A stretch of DNA of 20,068 nt. Source: Firmicutes bacterium CAG:882 (GTDB taxonomy: Bacteria; Bacillota; Clostridia; Lachnospirales; Lachnospiraceae). The stretch's first letter is position 1; every line of letters starts with the position of its first letter. Under the pieces are notes generated by a model. The model made no database searches, was not told the DNA's origin, and saw nothing but the letters and a program-made list of their open reading frames with translations. Positions 1 to 7,740 of the stretch are shown here, in pieces. Position numbers and translations under genes: made by a program. The DNA lies in contig FR895431.1 of the NCBI GenBank assembly GCA_000435595.1, forward strand, positions 1-20,068. The letters are read 5' to 3'.

Positions 1-39
1 ACGTCCGCTTTCAAATATATAGTTTCGCAAACGCCTAAA
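1..39 (+). repeat. Palindromic repeat family 1, partial copy 0 (right end only)
   Basis: The first 39 bases match the right end of the copy ending at 4586: the GTCCGC stretch, TTCAAATATATAG, the terminal AGTTTCGCAA and the following ACGCCTAAA. The window starts two bases before this flank, so the palindromic core lies outside. Orientation is the same as the 4384-4586 copy and opposite to the 3051-3253 copy. Here the right end points at the 3' end of a minus-strand gene, not at a start codon. Confidence 0.75.
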
Positions 40-101
40 AAATATAATAGTTCGATGCAGGACAGTTCAGTATCAAACTGTTCGGCTTCGAACTATTATA
101 T
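37..101 (-). terminator. Rho-independent terminator of the GT8-GT2-acyltransferase operon
   Basis: A perfect 14-bp outer stem pairs 42-55 with 88-101 and encloses a second hairpin (ACAGTT at 62-67 with AACTGT at 76-81). On the minus strand the stem runs directly into six T residues (plus-strand A at 37-42). It lies 35 nt past the stop codon of the acyltransferase at 137, the usual place for a terminator. The stem is A+T-rich, so its efficiency is uncertain. Confidence 0.7.
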
Positions 102-136
102 GTTCATATTATTTTATTGTCAAGAATTATTTTAGT

Positions 137-973
137 TCAGATCTCTTTTGTCATGGAATTGTATATTTTCTCCCATAATCGTCTGTTCTCCTCTTTCATA
201 AGCCGTATCTTATCATGGTCGTTCACATCCCCCTCTATAACAGGAATCCGCTCTGCTACATGCACATCAAAGTACTTTTTCTCCACCCCGTTTTTTATCC
301 TTCCCGAATCACGGCAAGTTATAAAAAGCGGCTGTACCGGAACATCGTTCTTCACTGCATAATAAAAAGCTCCGCTCTTTAGCGGACGCGGCCGGTCATA
401 GCCCCACCACTCGGACTGCTCGGGAAAAATCAGAATACAGTCTCCCTTTTTGAGGTAATACGAGACGGCATCATTGAATCTGCGCACCAGCCTGTGTCCT
501 GACGGAAAGGGCAGGATTCCGAACGCTCTCATATATTCGCCGAGCCTTCCCTTCTGATTATTAAAGTCCGCCGTCATTACCTTCATGCTGCGCCCGCCTA
601 GCATTCCGCATCTTTTCAATGACCACATCACCACAAGGGTATCAAGTTTATTTATGTGGTTGCAGGTTATAACAAAACCTTCACGATTTTTTTTCTGATT
701 GTAGAGCATTTTCCGATTATTTTCGTTATAAATTCTCGTTCTGAATATGAACCTGTTCACAATCCACATAAACGGGCTGATTACACAGGCTCTGATAAAC
801 GCCTGTCTTATTTTTAATCGTCCTGCAGGAATATACGGAAAGCTCTCATCGACCGGGCAGCATTGGTCATAGTCTACGGTGTCGAGATGTGAATTATAGT
901 CTCCACGCTTCTCAGCCTCCTTAATTTTGCTCAAAATGTCAGGTGTGGTGTATGCAAGCTTAAAATAGTTCAC
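137..973 (-). CDS. PlsC-like 1-acylglycerol-3-phosphate-type acyltransferase
   Basis: A 278-residue protein of the PlsC/LPLAT acyltransferase family, which moves acyl groups to glycerol-phosphate or other lipid and sugar acceptors at the membrane. The H-x4-D catalytic motif is NHINKLD (residues 105-111), and FPEQ (183-186) fills the FPEG acceptor-binding position. A hydrophobic stretch lies near 58-77. The frame stays open further upstream, but I choose the GTG at 973. It overlaps the TAG stop of the upstream glycosyltransferase by one base (TAGTG), and GGGAGG lies 11 nt before it. This indicates translational coupling in a three-gene operon. The acceptor is unknown; the two glycosyltransferases upstream suggest acylation of a glycolipid or surface glycan, which is inference. 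Confidence 0.82.
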   Translation of the reverse strand: MNYFKLAYTTPDILSKIKEAEKRGDYNSHLDTVDYDQCCPVDESFPYIPAGRLKIRQAFIRACVISPFMWIVNRFIFRTRIYNENNRKMLYNQKKNREGFVITCNHINKLDTLVVMWSLKRCGMLGGRSMKVMTADFNNQKGRLGEYMRAFGILPFPSGHRLVRRFNDAVSYYLKKGDCILIFPEQSEWWGYDRPRPLKSGAFYYAVKNDVPVQPLFITCRDSGRIKNGVEKKYFDVHVAERIPVIEGDVNDHDKIRLMKEENRRLWEKIYNSMTKEI

Positions 974-2166
974 TAGTATTGTACCCTCCCGATTTTTTCC
1001 CAGCTCTCCGGCTTTATCCCAAGCATCGCGCGCCCTACAATAAAAATATATTCCATATAGAATAAAGGATGAATCAGCATAAGACAGAGCTTTTTTACCC
1101 ATGACAGCCCGATGTTATTCCAGTCTGCAAGCACTGCCATCACCGACAGCGCAAAAAAAGCCGTATAAATCAAAAGAACTGCCGCAAGTGCCTCAGGAAA
1201 ATGCAATGTAAGCAGAGAATAAAACACCGTCGCCGACAGCACTCCTATATAGATATAGACAATCCAAAGAGACAAAATATAATAATTATCTATGAGTGCC
1301 CACAGCCCGCGTCTCTTAAAAAGCTCACGACAATATATCCTGTCAGCCTCCACCATGCCTGTCATCCAGCGTGTACGCCTCCTATTGGTGTCTGTATGCG
1401 AAGGTGCCTCCTCAAGATACAGTCTTGCATACGAATAATGAAAGGTTTTTATTCCTTTACAAGCACAATCGCGCAAGAGCTCCATATCCTCCGTGAGCGT
1501 TTGCCTGTAATTCCAGCCTCCCCACTCCTCAACCAAATCTCCACAAATAAGAATCCCGGTAGTTATCGGCATTGTGGTGAGCCCCACGGCACTCTTATAT
1601 CTGTTTCCCAGTTCATCTATGATTGGCCAGATAAGGCCGTTAAGACATGTAACCGCATTCACAGCTCCCCGATTTCCGCAAGTGTAGTTGCCTGCAATCT
1701 TGCGTCCCGTAATCACCTTCGCCCCCGTTTTCATGGCATCATTCATATTTTCCAAAAAACCGTTGTCAAGTCTGCAATCCGCATCAACTATTATATAACC
1801 GTCATACTTTCTTCCCGACGCGAGGATGTGTCGTATACAGTAATCGAGACAGTCCCCCTTGCTTTTCTGCTCCTCGTCCACATAGACATATGCATTGATA
1901 TCCTTCGCATAACCAATCACCTCGTCATTGGGATTTTTTACAATGACGTATGTGTCAAAAATCTCCTTTTTATAGCTTTGCGCCTCTATACTCGCAAACA
2001 GCGGAAGCACCGCCCTTCCCTCATCCCTCGCCGGAACTATAAGTGCAAAACGGTGCTGCTTATCAGCCTTCAAAAGCCCTTGCGGTTTCATCCAGGCAAA
2101 CCAGCCTGCCACCCTCGGAAAATACACAATTAAGAACAAAATTGTGATTGCCATGATGAACTTCAT
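973..2166 (-). CDS. Membrane family 2 glycosyltransferase
   Basis: A 397-residue processive-type GT2 enzyme. It has an N-terminal membrane segment (about 4-20), a GT-A catalytic domain with the nucleotide-binding opening ALIVPARDEG (41-50), DAD (128-130) for the metal and sugar nucleotide, TED (225-227) as catalytic-base motif, and RRTRW (263-267) in place of the QxxRW acceptor motif. About three C-terminal membrane helices follow (295-378). The family moves sugars from nucleotide donors to lipid-linked or growing polysaccharide acceptors at the inner face of the membrane. I use the ATG at 2166: AGGAGG sits 8 nt before it but only 2 nt before the in-frame ATG at 2172. It begins 28 nt after the GT8 gene and overlaps the acyltransferase start by one base. 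Donor and product are not identifiable. Confidence 0.88.
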   Translation of the reverse strand: MKFIMAITILFLIVYFPRVAGWFAWMKPQGLLKADKQHRFALIVPARDEGRAVLPLFASIEAQSYKKEIFDTYVIVKNPNDEVIGYAKDINAYVYVDEEQKSKGDCLDYCIRHILASGRKYDGYIIVDADCRLDNGFLENMNDAMKTGAKVITGRKIAGNYTCGNRGAVNAVTCLNGLIWPIIDELGNRYKSAVGLTTMPITTGILICGDLVEEWGGWNYRQTLTEDMELLRDCACKGIKTFHYSYARLYLEEAPSHTDTNRRRTRWMTGMVEADRIYCRELFKRRGLWALIDNYYILSLWIVYIYIGVLSATVFYSLLTLHFPEALAAVLLIYTAFFALSVMAVLADWNNIGLSWVKKLCLMLIHPLFYMEYIFIVGRAMLGIKPESWEKIGRVQY

Positions 2167-2194
2167 TCCCATAGCCTCCTGTCATTTCAAAACT

Positions 2195-3019
2195 CTATCT
2201 GAAAACCATCACATTACATGCAGCCCTTTTTATTGCCTCATACTGCCCAAGCACCTCATCATGTACATGCAACCTGTACACGCGATGCAGCTTGTCTACC
2301 TCCCACGGCTTTACATTTACCGTATGAATGTACGGAAATATTCTGAGCGACTTGCAGAAATGCTGTATAACCGTATCAGGTCTGTACCTCTTCTGCTCAT
2401 TGTATTTAGCGGGAAGAAAATATTTGTCATGGCACAGCAGATTGATTGCCGTCTGGTCAGGAAAAAAAAGCTTTCTGTATTTGCAGATTATCCTTGCACG
2501 CTCTAAGAGCGCACTCTCCCTGCATTTCCTGAGATTAAGAAGCAGCACTCCCGTATTGATATAGTTATGTCCTATGAACCATCTTCCTAAAAAATCACGT
2601 GCCCCTGCAAGTTCATATTGTTCTATATCTGTCTCATAAAGTGCTTCTATATTCCCACATGCCACCACATCCGCATCCAGATACAGAAGCCTGTCAACAG
2701 GCAGCGTGTCCGCATAAAGCCTGAGGAGAGAATATGGTGTATAGATAGTCTTTTGGTTAACCCAGCCTTCAATCTCTCCCCTGACCGTCATCGTCTTATC
2801 AATCAAAAGCACTCTGCTCTGACTGCACACCGTCGACACAATATCCTCAAGAAGCCGTGCCTGCTGCCAGCATATCGGGGCATACGCTTCATCCATATCC
2901 TGAAGATTGGCGGTCATGACGTAAATGTCCAGCGGACCTTTATAGTATTTAATTATCGAAAGCGCGGCTATAAGTATGCCGTCGAAAGCGCGGGAATTGC
3001 CGCAGAACAGGATATTCAT
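2195..3019 (-). CDS. Family 8 glycosyltransferase
   Basis: A 274-residue GT8 protein (retaining GT-A fold, LgtC/glycogenin type), usually transferring galactose or glucose in surface glycan synthesis. Visible family marks are LYLDADVV with the D-x-D metal site (115-117) and the downstream INTGVLLLNLR segment. I choose the ATG at 3019 because AAGGAGC lies 5 nt before it. The longer open frame would begin inside the repeat element. It is the first gene of the operon with the GT2 and PlsC-like genes. The outer end of repeat copy A is only 31 nt upstream, so this element probably forms part of the promoter or leader. No membrane segment is obvious. Confidence 0.87.
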   Translation of the reverse strand: MNILFCGNSRAFDGILIAALSIIKYYKGPLDIYVMTANLQDMDEAYAPICWQQARLLEDIVSTVCSQSRVLLIDKTMTVRGEIEGWVNQKTIYTPYSLLRLYADTLPVDRLLYLDADVVACGNIEALYETDIEQYELAGARDFLGRWFIGHNYINTGVLLLNLRKCRESALLERARIICKYRKLFFPDQTAINLLCHDKYFLPAKYNEQKRYRPDTVIQHFCKSLRIFPYIHTVNVKPWEVDKLHRVYRLHVHDEVLGQYEAIKRAACNVMVFR

Positions 3020-3050
3020 GGTGAGCTCCTTGCACGTTAATAATTTGTAA

Positions 3051-3253
3051 GCAATTGCGAAACTATATATTTGAAAACGGACGTTGTGCAAATTTAACAA
3101 TTCACCACAGGCACGCTTTCGCTACATGAATCACACAACGGTACATAACGCAGTAAAATACACTGCCTAAGTACCGGCGGCTTCATAGTACCTGCTTGCG
3201 AATTTGTTAAATTTGCACAACTGTTTATCGTCAAAATTGTGTTTCACAATTGC
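3051..3253 (-). repeat. Palindromic repeat family 1, copy A
   Basis: The outer ends are GCAATTGCGAAAC (3051-3063) and GTTTCACAATTGC (3241-3253), inverted with one mismatch. A 139-bp inner block (3083-3221) has perfect 18-bp inverted ends beginning GTTGTGCAAATTTAACAA. Read on the minus strand, the inner block differs from copy B at 4 of 139 positions. The inner core folds into stacked hairpins around a GTATTTT loop. The family's right end points at the GT8 start codon. Similarity may extend to 3260, where the next element begins. Confidence 0.88.
3064..3091 (-). promoter_or_regulatory. Possible promoter in the right end of repeat copy A, facing the GT8 operon
   Basis: On the minus strand, TTGCAC (3091-3086) is followed by 16 nt and TATATA (3069-3064). 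The start would fall near 3057, giving a short leader before the GT8 ATG at 3019. The -35 match is weak. Copy B has the same arrangement before another gene. Confidence 0.35.
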
Positions 3254-3260
3254 CTATAAT

Positions 3261-3481
3261 GATTTGCAGCTTAGGTAATTGACGATTATGTTTTCAATGA
3301 ACAGTTGTAATTTATCTATATTACAAGCCGGGTACTTTTTGCTCGCTGGTGTTTATCGGCTGTATTTTAGCCGATTATGCACCACTGCGTAGCAAAATGT
3401 AGTGAGAATGTGCCCGGCGGTAATATAGATAAATTATAACGTACGGGAATCTGAATTTACCAATTACCTAAGCTGCAAATC
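3261..3481 (+). repeat. Palindromic repeat family 1, diverged element (subtype 2)
   Basis: Perfect 21-bp inverted ends at 3261-3281 and 3461-3481 (starting GATTTGCAGCTTAGG). After spacers of 22 and 20 nt comes an inner inverted repeat (3304-3324 with 3420-3440, 20 of 21 paired), then a G+C-rich core. The core aligns with copy B: CAAGC, GGTAC, GTATTTTA, TTATG-ACC, TGCGT, ATGTAG and CGGCGGT-type blocks occur in the same order. The core forms ATCGGCT/AGCCGAT, TGGTG/CACCA and CCGGG/CCCGG stems. It adjoins copy A and, with it, fills the 484-bp gap between the GT8 and acyltransferase genes. Confidence 0.85.
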
Positions 3482-3503
3482 GGTAGCCAACGTTAATATC
3501 ATC

Positions 3504-4268
3504 TCATCTTCTCTTAATGTATTTTACCTTCTCATAGGTGGAGCTGCGGCTTCGCGACGTCATGGCTTCGTACACCTGATTACGAAGCTCTTGTGCCGCC
3601 TGCCTGACAGTGATATTCTTGTCGGGGAAAAAAGGACCGTCAATATATATTGTTATCCGGGTTCTCAAAAAACGTCTTTGGTAAGTTGTTGTGAATGAAT
3701 ATGCGGGACAGTCATACAGCGCGGGATAACGAAATGTTTTCTCCGTAAAGGGACGGATTTTCGTATAGTATGGCCATATATGTGCCTCAGGATATATGAA
3801 TATCGGTGACGCGTTTTCAGCCTTCCGATTCAGCTCATTCATGAAATTTTTCATGCCGCTCATTCTGTTCGGTACCGGAAACGCGCCCAGCATCTCCATT
3901 AAATTCTTTGTTCCGTACAAAGACACATTATCCGGGTGTGCCAGTATGACTGCCTTCTTTGGAAAACATATACATGCCGGAATATACCCATCCCCCGGAA
4001 TATGCGTGTGGTTTCCGTAAAAAAAAACACACCTTTCTCTGCATTTTTCAAGCTTTTCTCTCCCGACAATCCTCATGCTGAACTTAAGCTTCATATATAA
4101 AAAGGCAATCGGCATCATAATAATATGGTAGAGTACCCACGCTGCCGTGCACCACACTCTCCCGTGTTGATACCTGAAGCTTTTGTCAACCACAATCGTG
4201 CTCCTCTTTATCCCCGAAAACTCATCCTCAAGCTCATTATCATAGAAATATACCTTTTCATGTTTCAT
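3504..4268 (-). CDS. PlsC-like acyltransferase family protein, atypical catalytic motif
   Basis: A 254-residue protein with the layout of a PlsC/LPLAT acyltransferase: a membrane segment (about 41-60), then FYGNHTHIPGD (83-93) at the catalytic position and IYPEAH (158-163) in place of FPEG. Spacing between the first histidine (87) and the aspartate (93) is five residues instead of the usual four, and His89 is an alternative, so catalysis may differ. The start at 4268 has only a weak GAGAG ribosome site. The gene stands alone between inverted copies of the repeat family and lies upstream of the GT8-GT2-acyltransferase operon on the same strand, separated by 484 bp of repeats. Acceptor unknown; a role with the neighbouring surface-glycan genes is inference. 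Confidence 0.75.
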   Translation of the reverse strand: MKHEKVYFYDNELEDEFSGIKRSTIVVDKSFRYQHGRVWCTAAWVLYHIIMMPIAFLYMKLKFSMRIVGREKLEKCRERCVFFYGNHTHIPGDGYIPACICFPKKAVILAHPDNVSLYGTKNLMEMLGAFPVPNRMSGMKNFMNELNRKAENASPIFIYPEAHIWPYYTKIRPFTEKTFRYPALYDCPAYSFTTTYQRRFLRTRITIYIDGPFFPDKNITVRQAAQELRNQVYEAMTSRSRSSTYEKVKYIKRR

Positions 4269-4383
4269 AGCGATATTATTCTCTCTAATTTAAGGAATTA
4301 TTCCAATCACATAGTGACTTCCTAATAACTATAAGCTATAATCATTTCATGCGATTCAACATCAAACATTAAATAGCTGTAAA

Positions 4384-4586
4384 TTGCGAAACTCCTATTT
4401 ATCACAAACAGTTGTGCAAATTTAACTAATTCGCAAGCAGGTACTATGAAGCCGCCGGTACTTAGGCAGTGTATTTTACTGCGTTATGTACCGTTGCGTG
4501 ATTCATGTAGCGAAAGCGTGCCTGCGGTGAATTGTTAAATTTGTACAACGTCCGCCTTCAAATATATAGTTTCGCAAACGCCTAAA
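4384..4586 (+). repeat. Palindromic repeat family 1, copy B
   Basis: Outer ends TTGCGAAACT (4384-4393) and AGTTTCGCAA (4568-4577). The inner 139-bp palindrome (4411-4549) is near-identical to copy A in inverted orientation. The nine bases after the right end (ACGCCTAAA) also match the copy cut by the window start. Core stems are CAGG 4438-4441 with CCTG 4521-4524, CGGTAC 4456-4461 with GTACCG 4488-4493, and GCAGT 4466-4470 with ACTGC 4478-4482, with loop GTATTTT. The rest of the gap (4269-4383) is A+T-rich, with no other feature I can support. Confidence 0.9.
4541..4568 (+). promoter_or_regulatory. Possible promoter in the right end of repeat copy B, facing the YkgJ-like gene
   Basis: TTGTAC (4541-4546), 16 nt, TATATA (4563-4568). 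Transcription would start near 4575, leaving a leader of about 39 nt with AAAGGAG before the ATG at 4614. The -35 match is weak; the case rests on the same arrangement in copy A. Confidence 0.35.
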
Positions 4587-4613
4587 TAAATGAATACATG
4601 AAAGGAGCCCCTA

Positions 4614-5261
4614 ATGCTTCGCGAAGGAACTTTAAATGATATCTCAGACGGAAGACTATACACCCTCAATGACTTAGTCCGTGCCGATTGTCAGGACTGC
4701 ACCGGATGTTCGGCGTGCTGCCGCGGAATGGGCAGCTCTATTGTGCTGACACCATACGACGTATGTCTGCTCACCAACAATCTGGGCTGTGGCTTTGACA
4801 GTCTGCTCGCAGAGCATGTTGAACTCAGCGTTATCGACGGACTCATCCTGCCAAGTCTTAAGATGGCAGGCGACAAAGAACAATGCTCGTTCCTTGATGG
4901 GAACGGCAGATGCAGCATCCACTCATTCAGACCGGGAATATGCAGGCTTTTTCCGCTTGGAAGAGTATACGATGAGAATGGTTTTAAATATTTTCTGCAG
5001 ACCGGCGAATGCCTTAACAATCACCGCACTAAAATAAAGGTCGAAAAATGGCTTGACACGCCTGATATAAAAAAGAACGAAAAATTTATCTGGGAATGGC
5101 ATGAGCTTCTCAAAAAGCTCAGAAATGAAGCAATGGCTGACCCGGATTACGAGTCAGCCAAAAAGCGTAACATGCTGTTGCTGCAGCTGTTTTATTTTAC
5201 ACCTTACAGTATCGGGAACTTCTATGCCCAGATTGAGGAGAGAATGGCTCTCATCAGATAA
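4614..5261 (+). CDS. YkgJ-family cysteine-cluster protein
   Basis: A 215-residue protein with the CxxCxxCxxCC cluster (Cys26, 29, 32, 35, 36) and a second set in CSFLDGNGRC (91-100) and RPGICRLFP (106-114). This is the YkgJ/UPF0153 signature, thought to bind zinc or an iron-sulfur cluster; no biochemical role is settled for the family. The C-terminal half is helical and lacks cysteine. AAAGGAG lies 6 nt before the ATG. The gene is transcribed away from the acyltransferase, and its upstream DNA is repeat copy B, whose end is 36 nt from the start codon. It converges on the alpha-galactosidase gene with 29 nt between stop codons, and I see no terminator hairpin there. Confidence 0.85.
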   Translation: MLREGTLNDISDGRLYTLNDLVRADCQDCTGCSACCRGMGSSIVLTPYDVCLLTNNLGCGFDSLLAEHVELSVIDGLILPSLKMAGDKEQCSFLDGNGRCSIHSFRPGICRLFPLGRVYDENGFKYFLQTGECLNNHRTKIKVEKWLDTPDIKKNEKFIWEWHELLKKLRNEAMADPDYESAKKRNMLLLQLFYFTPYSIGNFYAQIEERMALIR

Positions 5262-5290
5262 TACCGGTTCTAAAGACCATTTGCATTATC

Positions 5291-7648
5291 TCACTGTCTC
5301 TTCTCAATAAAGTAGAGCCTTGAGGCAAAGTCAGGAAAATGTCTCACCTCGTCCGAGAAGCCTGTCGCGGAGAACGCCTGCTTAAGACGGATTCCCGCAT
5401 TCATGAGCGTGTCACCATACAGCTCGTAGTCTTCAAGTTCGCCCGGCATCGTCACGAACTTTGCAACCACATTATGCAGTATCGAACCCTGTCTTATATG
5501 GACAGGGGCTGCTGTGTTTATAAGGTCACCGAATTCTTTTACATTGTATCTCAGGTTTCTGTTGTATATATGATAGAGTTCATCATCAAGGAGTCCCGCC
5601 GCATTATAGTTCTCTCTCTGTGTGTTCGGCTCTGCAAGCTCCTGCATAATAAGCCCGACTGCCCTGCTGCCGTCCTCCTCAGCCACTGTCCACTGGTGGA
5701 TATTGCCCGTGCGCTGGCGGTAAAATCTGCCATACTGCATGGTATGTCTCCACCTCTTATATATGCTTATCTGCTCCCTGATTTCTTTTAAATCCTCTTT
5801 CTTCATCTCGGCCGGATTACACTCATAACCGCACACTCCGAAGGCTGCCACATTGAACCTTGTCGCAAGAGGCGTCACTCTGAGTGTCTGGTGATTAGGG
5901 CATGCCGATACATGTGCCGACACCGTCGACATAGGATAGCCGTAGCTCAGCCCCTCCTGAATTGCAGCCCTGCACACGGCATCAGTATTGTCGCTTGCCC
6001 ATATCTGTGGAAAATAGCAGAGTATTCCAAGGTCGAACCTGTTGCCTCCCGCGGCACAGCCCTCGAACAATATCTTCGGAAACTTCTCCGTCAGACACTT
6101 CATCACATGCTTTAATCCCATCACATACCGATGTGCCATCTCGCCCTGCGGTCTGCCCGTTTCCTTCAGATACTTTGAAAAATAATCTGAGAATATTCTG
6201 TTCATATCCCACTTCACATAGGCAATATCGGCGGAGGAAAATACTCTCGTCATACTCTCGATTATATATTCCTGAACCTTAGGATTGCACAGGTCAAGCA
6301 GTTTCTGGTTCCGTCCCTCCGAATGAGGCTGTCCCGGTATATCGACAGCCCACTCAGGATGTTCACGATATAGTCTGCTGTCGGTGTTGACCATCTCTGG
6401 CTCGACCCAGATGCCAAAATCCATGCCGAGAGCATTTATTTTATTGCATATCCCTTTAAGTCCGCCCGGAAGCTTGTGCCTGTTGACCTCCCAGTCACCG
6501 AGCGAATGTCTGTCATCTTTTCTTTCGCCGAACCAGCCGTCATCCATGACAAAAAGCTCCACACCTACAGCCTTTCCCGCCTTTGCAAGCTCGCACAGCT
6601 TCCTCTCATTGATGTCAAAGTAGGCTGCCTCCCAGCTGTTGAGAAGTACAGGTCTGTCCTTGTGCTTCCACTCACCTCTCACAATATGCTCCCTCACAAA
6701 TGAATGCATATTGTGACTCATTCCGTTACATCCGGCTGCCGAATAGGTCATAACGGCCTCAGGCGCCTCAAACATCTCCCCCGGCTCAAGTCTCCATGCA
6801 AATGACCGGGGATTTATTCCGCTTACGAATCTACTCTTTGAAAAACCGTTAACCTCAAGTGCCTCATAGTGGTTGCCGCTGTATATGAGATTGAATCCAT
6901 AACATTCGCCGCAGTCCTCCGCGGTATTACGGTTCATCACCATGACAAAAGGATTTGCCCTGCTTGATGATGTTCCGGTATACGATGAATTTATAAGCTT
7001 ACCGGCTGTCACAACAGTATCATGTCTGTTCATCTCCCTTGCCCAGGCACCGTTAAAGGTTGACATGACATAGCCCTCACCGTCCATATCAAGCATAAGA
7101 CTCATCAGACGTTTTATCTCAACACTTTTTTCACCTTTGTTTATAAGCCTGCTGTTTCTGCATATAACATTATCCTGCTCATACACATAATAAAGCAGTT
7201 CAAGCTCAAGCGGATACCGGCTGTCAGCAAGTGTAATCCTGAGAGTCATATTCTGCCCCATCTGAGTCTCATCACAGTACGAGCTTGGAAGCGTGTCAAG
7301 CTCCGGCTTTCCCGATATAAGCTCATAGCCCTTATAAACAAAGTCAGAGGTACGGCTGCCATCGGGATACACCAGCTCAACAAACGGTTCCCTTATATCA
7401 CCCTTTCCGTATGACGACATCTCAAGCTTCATATCCTCAAGAGAATACTGAGGATGTTCATTGTCATATATCACAGTATTTCCCGGTGCAAATGAGTGTT
7501 TTTCCCTGAGTGCCGCCACTGCTCCCTTATTTAATCTGATTCTTTTTCCGTAATAGAGGTGCTCAAGCTGTCCCGTCGGGAGCACTGCAAAAACATAGCT
7601 TGTGTTCTCTGTGTGAAGCCCGAATGCACCGTCAATGTACTCTATCAT
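5291..7648 (-). CDS. GH36 alpha-galactosidase
   Basis: A 785-residue, full-length GH36 enzyme hydrolysing terminal alpha-1,6-galactose from melibiose, raffinose-type sugars or galactomannan. The order is an N-terminal beta-sandwich (about 1-330), a (beta/alpha)8 barrel starting near NSWEAAYFD (337-345) and a C-terminal beta domain. The nucleophile is Asp481 in YVKWDMNR and the acid/base is Asp553 in ASDNTD; FVMDDGWFG and GIWVEPEM are also conserved. No signal peptide is seen, so it is probably cytoplasmic and acts on imported oligosaccharides. The start at 7648 follows GAAAGGGG with a 7-nt gap. The gene is downstream of a MelB-like symporter on the same strand, separated by 360 bp holding a 232-bp palindromic element. 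Separate promoter or read-through cannot be decided. Confidence 0.95.
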   Translation of the reverse strand: MIEYIDGAFGLHTENTSYVFAVLPTGQLEHLYYGKRIRLNKGAVAALREKHSFAPGNTVIYDNEHPQYSLEDMKLEMSSYGKGDIREPFVELVYPDGSRTSDFVYKGYELISGKPELDTLPSSYCDETQMGQNMTLRITLADSRYPLELELLYYVYEQDNVICRNSRLINKGEKSVEIKRLMSLMLDMDGEGYVMSTFNGAWAREMNRHDTVVTAGKLINSSYTGTSSSRANPFVMVMNRNTAEDCGECYGFNLIYSGNHYEALEVNGFSKSRFVSGINPRSFAWRLEPGEMFEAPEAVMTYSAAGCNGMSHNMHSFVREHIVRGEWKHKDRPVLLNSWEAAYFDINERKLCELAKAGKAVGVELFVMDDGWFGERKDDRHSLGDWEVNRHKLPGGLKGICNKINALGMDFGIWVEPEMVNTDSRLYREHPEWAVDIPGQPHSEGRNQKLLDLCNPKVQEYIIESMTRVFSSADIAYVKWDMNRIFSDYFSKYLKETGRPQGEMAHRYVMGLKHVMKCLTEKFPKILFEGCAAGGNRFDLGILCYFPQIWASDNTDAVCRAAIQEGLSYGYPMSTVSAHVSACPNHQTLRVTPLATRFNVAAFGVCGYECNPAEMKKEDLKEIREQISIYKRWRHTMQYGRFYRQRTGNIHQWTVAEEDGSRAVGLIMQELAEPNTQRENYNAAGLLDDELYHIYNRNLRYNVKEFGDLINTAAPVHIRQGSILHNVVAKFVTMPGELEDYELYGDTLMNAGIRLKQAFSATGFSDEVRHFPDFASRLYFIEKRQ

Positions 7649-7740
7649 CTGACCGCCCCTTTCAAATGTTCCGTATTTAGCCTATTTGACCTTGACATCA
7701 TAAGCATCCAGATGCCATAACATGCTGTTGAAACTTAATT

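Noticed and set aside
1201..2133. Long plus-strand open frame opposite the GT2 glycosyltransferase gene
   Set aside because: The protein has no recognisable domain, and the opposite strand encodes a clear GT2 enzyme with all motifs and a good ribosome site. It is an antisense shadow.
4269..4383. Promoter for the lone acyltransferase gene in the A+T-rich upstream stretch
   Set aside because: Several TATA-like and TTGAAT-like words occur, but none pair with 16-18-nt spacing, so I do not call one.
3051..4586. Composite transposon carrying the acyltransferase gene between inverted repeats
   Set aside because: No transposase gene, no target-site duplication, and the diverged element inside is of the same non-coding family. 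Bracketing is reported only as a possible recombination substrate.
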